Origin: Fen-999 sp035505955
GTDB lineage: Bacteria; Pseudomonadota; Gammaproteobacteria; Burkholderiales; Rhodocyclaceae
Assembly: GCA_035505955.1 (NCBI GenBank)
Contig: DATJQH010000135.1
Span: 1-10,572, forward strand
DNA: 10,572 nucleotides
Reading direction: 5' to 3'
The notes beneath the pieces are model-generated. The model had not been told where the DNA came from, ran no database searches, and saw only the letters and a program-made list of their open reading frames with translations. A program made the position numbers and the translations under genes. Each line of letters opens with the position of its first letter. Position 1 is the first letter of the stretch. Shown here in pieces: positions 1-3,821 of the stretch.

Positions 1-153
1 TTCTCCATGGCCTTCCTCGGCATTGCGCCCTTGGGCAGCATCGCCGTCGGCCACCTCGCTCACTGGCTCGGCGTGCAGCCGGTGCTGTTTGGCTGCGGCC
101 TCGCGACGCTGCTGGTCGGTCTGCTGGCGCGGCGTCGCGAAAGTAACTCCTGA
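1..153 (+). CDS. MFS transporter, C-terminal fragment (5' end outside window)
   Basis: The window opens inside a + strand reading frame that ends at TGA 151-153 and gives 50 residues. They form two hydrophobic stretches separated by a short polar turn (FLGIAPLGSIAVGHLAHWLG, then PVLFGCGLATLLVGLLA), followed by a basic tail RRRESNS. This is the pattern of the last two transmembrane helices of a major facilitator superfamily exporter. The 'APLGS...G.LA...G' arrangement resembles the EntS/DUF894-like branch, but the substrate cannot be read from this piece. The last 16 bases of the gene are nearly repeated in the 16 bases after it. No terminator hairpin with a T-run follows the stop. The gene has no obvious functional link to the two-component genes downstream. 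Confidence 0.7.
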   Translation, partial: FSMAFLGIAPLGSIAVGHLAHWLGVQPVLFGCGLATLLVGLLARRRESNS

Positions 154-182
154 CGAAAGTCAGCCCTGACGGTACGCCGTGC
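154..182 (+). repeat. 29-nt intergenic repeat, copy 1
   Basis: CGAAAGTCAGCCC (154-166) and GGTACGCCGTGC (171-182) recur with identical spacing at 10178-10206. The two copies differ only in the four bases between the blocks (25 of 29 identical). The element starts on the base after the MFS stop codon. It is not strongly self-complementary across both copies, which favours a protein or sigma-factor recognition sequence over an RNA hairpin. Its function is unknown. Confidence 0.7.
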
Positions 183-251
183 AACCCGCGCGACGGTGAC
201 CCGCGGTTCGGAACATCAAGCGTTCCCCGCCATCCGGGGCGGCCCGCGGGT

Positions 252-325
252 CGATGCCATGGTAGGAAACCGGAAGCCGCGAATCTGTCGGCATGTTCCG
301 GTTCGCTTGTAGGAGTCGTCCTGCA
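252..325 (-). promoter_or_regulatory. 74-bp regulatory element, copy A (reads leftward)
   Basis: Read on the minus strand this has the same layout as copies B (2858-2931) and C (6084-6157). It consists of an 18-bp inverted repeat (325-308), TCCTACA (314-308), 16 nt, CCGACA (291-286), 21 nt, TACCAT (264-259) and GGCATCG (258-252). By hand count, 44 of 63 positions from TCCTACA onward match copy C, including ten consecutive bases after TCCTACA. TACCAT is a plausible -10 hexamer, which puts a transcript start near 252 running left. No convincing gene lies in that direction before the opposing MFS gene. The response regulator begins 84 bp away on the other side of the inverted repeat, where the kinase sits relative to copy B. 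Confidence 0.75.
308..325. promoter_or_regulatory. Inverted-repeat operator A (TGTAGGA-N4-TCCTGCA)
   Basis: An 18-bp near-perfect inverted repeat in which six of seven arm positions pair. The size and symmetry fit a dimer of a NarL/LuxR-type response regulator. It lies upstream of the gene for such a regulator at 410, so autoregulation is the simplest reading. Binding is inferred, not shown. Confidence 0.7.
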
Positions 326-370
326 CAACGCAGCCACAGCATGCGGCCCATGAACTCGGGACGCCGCCCG

Positions 371-389
371 CAGGTCACAATCAGGTCAC
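371..389 (+). repeat. Phased direct repeat CAGGTCAC upstream of the response regulator
   Basis: CAGGTCAC occurs at 371-378 and again at 382-389, one helical turn (11 bp) apart and just upstream of the Shine-Dalgarno at 399-404. The second copy ends 20 bp before the start codon. It could be a repressor or activator half-site pair or part of the mRNA leader. No partner is known. Confidence 0.5.
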
Positions 390-409
390 CCTCGCGCGGA
401 GGAAACCCG

Positions 410-1045
410 ATGCTGCGTGTCGCCATCGTCGATGATCATGAAATCGTGCGCGCCGGCTTTCGCGAAATGCTGGCCAACGAACTGGGGGTCGCGGTCGCCT
501 TCGAAGCCGGCTCGGGCGAGGAAGCGCTCGACTGCCTGCGCGATGGCGCGTGCGACGTTCTCCTGCTCGACTTGGCGCTGCCGGGGCAAAGCGGCGTCGA
601 CGTGCTGCGCGCGGTGCGCCAGCGCCACGCCGGCCTGCGCGTGCTGGTGCTCACCGGCTATCCCGAGGAACGCTATGCACTGGCGATGATTCGCCATGGC
701 GCCGACGGCTACCTGTGCAAGGAATGCAGCCGCGACGAATTGCTCAAGGCGGTGCGGGTCGTGGCCAGTGGCAGGCGCTACGTGTCGCAGCAACTCGCCG
801 AACTGCTGGCCGCGGAGATAACCGGCGGGGGCGCGGAGGAGCCGCACCTGCAGCTCTCCGAACGCGAGCTGCAGGTGTTCCTGCGCCTCGCGCGCGGCGA
901 GTCGGTATCGGACATCGGCCGGGCACTCAATCTCAGCGTCAAGACCGTCAGCACCTATCGCTCGCGCCTGCTTGAGAAGCTGGGCGTGGCAAGCAACGCC
1001 GAGCTTGCCGCCTACGCGGTGCGCCACGAGTTGCTGGCCACATGA
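410..1045 (+). CDS. NarL/FixJ-type response regulator (receiver + LuxR HTH)
   Basis: A 211-residue DNA-binding response regulator. The start at 410 is chosen because GGAGGA sits seven to eight bases upstream and because the receiver domain begins at once with MLRVAIVDDHEIVRAGF; the longer upstream frame adds no domain sequence. Receiver, about 2-118: acidic pair D8/D9, phosphoacceptor D54 in LLLDLALPG, T82 and K104, all the expected switch residues. LuxR/GerE helix-turn-helix, about 148-207: LSERELQVFLRLARGES, with recognition helix around SVKTVSTYRSRLLEKLG. Length and layout match NarL/UvrY-type regulators. Its likely kinase is the HisKA_3 protein encoded convergently at 1430-2815, since that kinase class pairs with LuxR-type regulators. 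An inverted-repeat operator lies 84 bp upstream (308-325) and matching operators precede the EF-hand and lipoprotein genes, so it probably activates those and controls itself. The stop codon overlaps the Shine-Dalgarno of the next gene, which suggests translational coupling. Confidence 0.93.
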   Translation: MLRVAIVDDHEIVRAGFREMLANELGVAVAFEAGSGEEALDCLRDGACDVLLLDLALPGQSGVDVLRAVRQRHAGLRVLVLTGYPEERYALAMIRHGADGYLCKECSRDELLKAVRVVASGRRYVSQQLAELLAAEITGGGAEEPHLQLSERELQVFLRLARGESVSDIGRALNLSVKTVSTYRSRLLEKLGVASNAELAAYAVRHELLAT

Positions 1046-1055
1046 GGAGGCGTCC

Positions 1056-1448
1056 ATGGTCGGCACCGCGTCGCCGCTGAGGGTCTTCCTGGTCGAGGAT
1101 TCGCCGGTCGTGCGCGATGCCCTGGGCGACATCCTGCGCCGGCTGGGCGCCGTGGAGATCGTCGGCGGGGCCGAGGACGAAGGAACCGCGCTCGAACTGA
1201 TACGGGACCGGCAGCCCGACCTCGCCATCGTCGACCTCAAGCTGCGCGCCGGCAGCGGCATCGGCGTCCTCAAGGCGCTGGCGCGCGATCCAGACCTCTT
1301 CGGCCGGCCACGCGCCGTTGTCCTCTCCAACCACGGCGAGATGCTGGCGCGCGAACGCTGGCAGGCACTCGGTGTCGAGGGCGTATTCGACAAGGCGACG
1401 CAGATCGCCGACCTGCTCGCCTTCGTTCGTCAGGCCAAGCCTTCCTGA
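1056..1448 (+). CDS. Stand-alone receiver domain protein (CheY-like)
   Basis: A 130-residue single-domain response regulator with no output domain. The ATG at 1056 is preceded by GAGGAGG (1044-1050), and an earlier in-frame ATG at 972 lies inside the upstream gene and would add non-domain sequence. The receiver is complete: acidic E14/D15 (FLVEDSPVVRD), phosphoacceptor D60 (AIVDLKLRAG), S91 (VVLSNHGE) and K113 (VFDKATQ). The gene follows the LuxR-type regulator by 10 bp and is probably cotranscribed with it. Its 3' end overlaps the 3' end of the convergent histidine kinase by 19 bp. It may be a phosphate sink, a competitor for the kinase, or a regulator of another protein by direct contact. 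The sequence does not choose between these. Confidence 0.92.
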   Translation: MVGTASPLRVFLVEDSPVVRDALGDILRRLGAVEIVGGAEDEGTALELIRDRQPDLAIVDLKLRAGSGIGVLKALARDPDLFGRPRAVVLSNHGEMLARERWQALGVEGVFDKATQIADLLAFVRQAKPS

Positions 1449-2815
1449 AGCGGCGTCGGCGCCACCAGCGGCACGCGCATGACGATGCGCGTGCCGCGGC
1501 CGGGCCGGCTGGCGATGTCGAATTCGCCCGCGCACATCTGCACGCGGTGGCGCATGCCGACCAGCCCGTGCTGTCGCGCCCGCGTCGAGCCGCCGTTCAT
1601 GCCGACGCCGTCGTCGGCGATCTCCAGTTCCAGCTGCGCGCCATTGACGCGCAAGGCGAGCGTCACGCTGCTCGCATGGGCATGCTTGCGCACGTTGGTC
1701 AGCGCCTCCTGGGCGATCCTGAAGACCGCCAGCGCCGAATCGGGCGCAAGCGTGACGTCGTCCGGGGGCAGGTCAAGCCGCAGTGCCTCCTTGCCGCCGG
1801 CGGCGAATTCATCGCCCAGCATGCGCAGCGTGCTCACGAGCCCGAGTTCTTCCAGGAGCGGCGGCCTCAGGTCGTCGATGATGCGCCGCTTCAGCGCGAT
1901 GCCGCGGTCGAGATAGCCGCCCAGCTTGGTCAGCCGCTCGCGGCAACCGGCGAGCACGCTGTCGTGGAGGCCCTCGGCGAGCCAGTGCAGCTCCATCTTG
2001 GCCGCCGTCATCAGCGCACCGAGTTCGTCGTGCAATTCGCTGGCCAGGCGCGCCTTTTCGGCCTCGCGCGCATTCGTCAGGTAGCTCGCGAGGTCGCTGA
2101 GTTCCGCAGTGCGCTCCCGCACCAGCGCGTCGAGGTGTTCGTTCTCGCTGCGCAGCATGGTGGCGATCTGCTCGCGCAGCCTGGCCTGCCGTTCGATGGC
2201 GCCGTACAGCACCGCCATCAGCGCCAGCGCAGCCAGCGCCAGGCCGCCGACCACCCAGCGCGTGTTCTTGACGTGGTCGGTCGAATTTTCGAACGAGTTC
2301 TCCGCCTCGGCCGTCACGGCGGCCTTCAACCCGAGCAGGCGGGCGCGGATGCGGTCCGTGTAGCGCATCCCCTGGGCCTTCGCATCGGGCCCTGCGACGC
2401 CGCGTTCGACGGCGTCGTCGAGGGTGCGCAGCTTGATGGCGACAAGGTTCGAGAGGTCGGCCAACGCGGCTTCGTTCGCCGCGCCGGGCGCAAGGTCGCG
2501 GCGGATCTCGGCCAGCGTTTCGTTCGCCGTCGCAAGGTTCTTCTCGTACGGGTCGAGGTGATCGCGGTTGCCGCTCAAGAGATAACCGCGCACGGCGTTC
2601 TCGGCGTCGATCAGCTGGATGAGCATGCTGTCCAGATGCTCGATGCGCTGGCCCTGCTGGCGCAGGTCGTCGAGGGCGGCGAGGTTGGCTGCGGTCTGCC
2701 AGATCGTCGAGCCGAGCAGCAGCAGCACGAGCACGCAGCCCAGCGCGAGGAAAAGCGAGCGCGCATTGCGGGGCAGTTGCTTGCCGCGCAACGCCGCGAG
2801 CAGGGTTGGATTCAT
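1430..2815 (-). CDS. CHASE3-type sensor histidine kinase (HisKA_3/HATPase)
   Basis: A 461-residue membrane histidine kinase. ATG at 2815 follows GGAGG with good spacing. A first transmembrane helix at about 20-40 and a second at about 186-206 bracket an extracytoplasmic four-helix region of CHASE3 type (DSMLIQLIDAENAVRGYLLS at 62-81 is the typical opening). A coiled segment (about 208-245) leads to a HisKA_3 dimerisation domain with phosphoacceptor H262 in SELHDELGALMTAAK. The ATPase follows: N-box around N374 (EALTNVRKHAH), DDGVG at 401-405, GLVGMRHRV at 417-425, GRGTRI at 439-444. This NarX/DegS/UhpB-like class phosphorylates LuxR-type regulators, which matches the regulator at 410-1045. 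The ligand is unknown; CHASE3 domains are linked to varied extracellular signals. The gene is divergent from the EF-hand group, with the inverted repeat at 2858-2875 only 42 bp upstream, so it is probably controlled by its own partner. Confidence 0.93.
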   Translation of the reverse strand: MNPTLLAALRGKQLPRNARSLFLALGCVLVLLLLGSTIWQTAANLAALDDLRQQGQRIEHLDSMLIQLIDAENAVRGYLLSGNRDHLDPYEKNLATANETLAEIRRDLAPGAANEAALADLSNLVAIKLRTLDDAVERGVAGPDAKAQGMRYTDRIRARLLGLKAAVTAEAENSFENSTDHVKNTRWVVGGLALAALALMAVLYGAIERQARLREQIATMLRSENEHLDALVRERTAELSDLASYLTNAREAEKARLASELHDELGALMTAAKMELHWLAEGLHDSVLAGCRERLTKLGGYLDRGIALKRRIIDDLRPPLLEELGLVSTLRMLGDEFAAGGKEALRLDLPPDDVTLAPDSALAVFRIAQEALTNVRKHAHASSVTLALRVNGAQLELEIADDGVGMNGGSTRARQHGLVGMRHRVQMCAGEFDIASRPGRGTRIVMRVPLVAPTPLQEGLA

Positions 2816-2857
2816 GTCTTACCTCCAGCCCGCGGACCGGGCGGAGCGGCCCGCAGG

Positions 2858-2875
2858 TGCGGGATTCGTCCTACA
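2858..2875. promoter_or_regulatory. Inverted-repeat operator B (TGCGGGA-N4-TCCTACA)
   Basis: An 18-bp imperfect inverted repeat between the divergent kinase and EF-hand genes. The right arm TCCTACA is identical in all three copies and the left arm varies. It is placed to control both directions, probably through the LuxR-type regulator encoded at 410-1045. Confidence 0.68.
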
Positions 2876-2931
2876 GGCGATTCAGTACGCTCTGACAGCA
2901 TCGCGGCGGGCGCGTTCATACCATGGAATCG
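2858..2931 (+). promoter_or_regulatory. 74-bp regulatory element, copy B (EF-hand/BON/GT20 promoter)
   Basis: Inverted repeat 2858-2875, then 16 nt, CTGACA (2892-2897), 21 nt, TACCAT (2919-2924) and GGAATCG (2925-2931). The spacing is identical to copies A and C. If TACCAT is the -10 hexamer, transcription starts near 2931, the inverted repeat is centred near -64 and CTGACA lies near -37. That geometry fits an activator-dependent promoter, because the 21-nt gap is too long for a standard unaided sigma-70 promoter. It reads toward the EF-hand gene. The kinase is transcribed away from the other side. Confidence 0.78.
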
Positions 2932-2978
2932 ACTCGTCGGCGCGCTTGCCGGCGGGTTGGCGAATTTGCCCATTTCAA

Positions 2979-3066
2979 CAGGAGACAAACCGTGAAACGC
3001 AAACTCCGCCTCATCACCCTGTATGTACTCTCAAGGAGACCCACGATGAAACGCAAACTCACCCTC
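2979..3066 (+). repeat. Duplicated ribosome-binding site and start region, period 54 nt
   Basis: An AGGAGAC Shine-Dalgarno followed by GTGAAACGCAAACTC (2992) is repeated 54 nt later as AGGAGAC followed by ATGAAACGCAAACTC (3046), and the similarity continues for several more codons. The two starts are in frame with no stop between them. This looks like an internal tandem duplication of the gene's 5' end that left two functional-looking translation starts. Confidence 0.75.
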
Positions 3067-3351
3067 AACACACTGCTTCTTCTCGCCGCCCTGCCGATGG
3101 GGGCGCTCGCCGCGGGACCTGCGCCTGCTGCTCCGACCGGTGACATGCCGGCCAGCCAACCCGCCGCGGCACCACAGAAGGAGGATCCTGCTCCGCTGTT
3201 CAAGGAGCTCGACACCAACCACGACGGCTCGATCACGCGGGAAGAGGCAAAGCGCTCGGCCGACGTGACCAGCCGCTTCGCTGCCCTCGACAGCAACCAC
3301 GACGGCAAGATCTCCACCGCCGAATACGCCAAGGGCATGCAGGGCCGCTAA
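3046..3351 (+). CDS. Secreted EF-hand calcium-binding protein
   Basis: A 101-residue exported protein with two canonical EF-hands. The ATG at 3046 is chosen because it gives a clean signal peptide (KRK, then LNTLLLLAALPMGALA, likely cleaved near 22-23) and has its own AGGAG. An in-frame GTG at 2992 with an equally good Shine-Dalgarno would add 18 residues. After cleavage comes a Pro/Ala-rich linker (about 24-45). The first loop is DTNHDGSITREE at 56-67 and the second DSNHDGKISTAE at 82-93, each with Asp1, Asn3, Asp5, Gly6, Ile8 and Glu12, as expected for calcium binding. It probably acts in the periplasm or outside the cell as a calcium sensor or buffer. It is the first gene after element B and probably cotranscribed with the BON lipoprotein and GT20 genes. 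No partner protein can be named. Confidence 0.88.
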   Translation: MKRKLTLNTLLLLAALPMGALAAGPAPAAPTGDMPASQPAAAPQKEDPAPLFKELDTNHDGSITREEAKRSADVTSRFAALDSNHDGKISTAEYAKGMQGR

Positions 3352-3372
3352 GCCCCGCATTTGCCAGAACCA

Positions 3373-3393
3373 GGCCGGGCGCAGCGCCCGGCC
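3373..3393 (+). other. Perfect 21-nt palindrome / hairpin between EF-hand and BON genes
   Basis: The ten bases 3373-3382 are perfectly complementary to 3384-3393 around a single central base. As RNA this gives an 8-bp GC stem with a 5-nt loop. It has no T-run after it, so it is not a classical terminator. It may be an mRNA stabiliser or processing point that sets the ratio of the EF-hand and BON products, or a partial attenuator. Confidence 0.6.
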
Positions 3394-3412
3394 GCCGACA
3401 CAGGAGGACATC

Positions 3413-3730
3413 ATGTCGATGACGAAATCCGTTTTCGCCGCCTTGATGGCGGCCACGCTGCTCGCCGCGTGCGGCGCCACGCCCACCAAGGAAAGCACCG
3501 GCGAGTACTTTGACGATACGACCATCACTACCAAGGTCAAGGCCGTGCTGATCGATGACAAGGCCGTCAAGGCTTCCGACATCACGGTCGACACTTTCAA
3601 GGGCACGGTGCAGCTTTCCGGCTTCGCCGGCAGCCGTGCCGAGATCGAACGTGCCGTGCAGGACGCGGGCAAGGTCGCCGGCGTCAAGTCCGTGCGCAAC
3701 GACATCCAGCTCAAGCCCGGCGCGCAGTAG
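3413..3730 (+). CDS. BON-domain lipoprotein (OsmY/DolP-like)
   Basis: A 105-residue lipoprotein with one BON domain. ATG at 3413 has GGAGGA about six to eight bases upstream; a second ATG at 3419 is possible. The lipobox LAAC gives lipidated C20, with Gly at +2, which favours outer-membrane sorting. The BON domain covers about 35-101: helix ITTKVKAVLIDD, strand DITVDTFKGTVQLSGFAGS, helix AEIERAVQDAGKVAG, strand VKSVRNDIQL. The central Gly of the GTVQLSGF motif is present. BON domains bind phospholipid and occur in envelope-stress proteins; OsmY has two and DolP two, so this is a shorter form. It lies 61 bp after the EF-hand gene and 91 bp before the GT20 gene, all on one strand, and is probably expressed from element B. 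Confidence 0.9.
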   Translation: MSMTKSVFAALMAATLLAACGATPTKESTGEYFDDTTITTKVKAVLIDDKAVKASDITVDTFKGTVQLSGFAGSRAEIERAVQDAGKVAGVKSVRNDIQLKPGAQ

Positions 3731-3765
3731 CGGCGCCATCTGCGGCCGGAACCTCTGCCGCATCC

Positions 3766-3804
3766 GGCACTCGTAGTGCCATGGGATCGGGGCAACCCGA
3801 TCCC
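3766..3804 (+). other. Two tandem RNA hairpins in the leader of the GT20 gene
   Basis: Hairpin 1: GGCACT (3766-3771) pairs with AGTGCC (3775-3780) around a 3-nt loop. Hairpin 2: GGGATCGGG (3783-3791) pairs perfectly with CCCGATCCC (3796-3804) around GCAA, a GNRA tetraloop. They are 2 nt apart and end just before the Shine-Dalgarno GGAGAAGG (3812-3819). An alternative stem, GCCGGA (3745-3750) with TCCGGC (3763-3768), would compete with hairpin 1. No T-run follows, so a post-transcriptional role (stability, processing, translation control) is more likely than termination. Confidence 0.6.
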
Positions 3805-3821
3805 CTCCCGCGGAGAAGGGT

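Noticed and set aside
154..182. 29-nt repeat as a sigma-54 or FliA promoter
   Set aside because: The GG to GC offset is 10 rather than the 12 needed for sigma-54. The AAAG to GCCG gap is 16 rather than 15, and the -10 lacks the ATAA of FliA promoters in both copies.
160..426. 88-codon minus-strand frame over element A
   Set aside because: It begins upstream of the predicted leftward promoter and would be cut by it. Composition is Arg/Gly-rich with no domain or clear ribosome-binding site.
1547..2995. 482-codon open frame on + opposite the kinase
   Set aside because: It is antisense to a kinase with complete motifs, has no recognisable domain, and runs through the kinase control region. Such frames arise in GC-rich coding DNA.
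2923..3045. ATG at 2923 as the start of the EF-hand gene
   Set aside because: This ATG overlaps the conserved TACCAT/GG block of element B and lacks a Shine-Dalgarno, and the added residues would hide the signal peptide.
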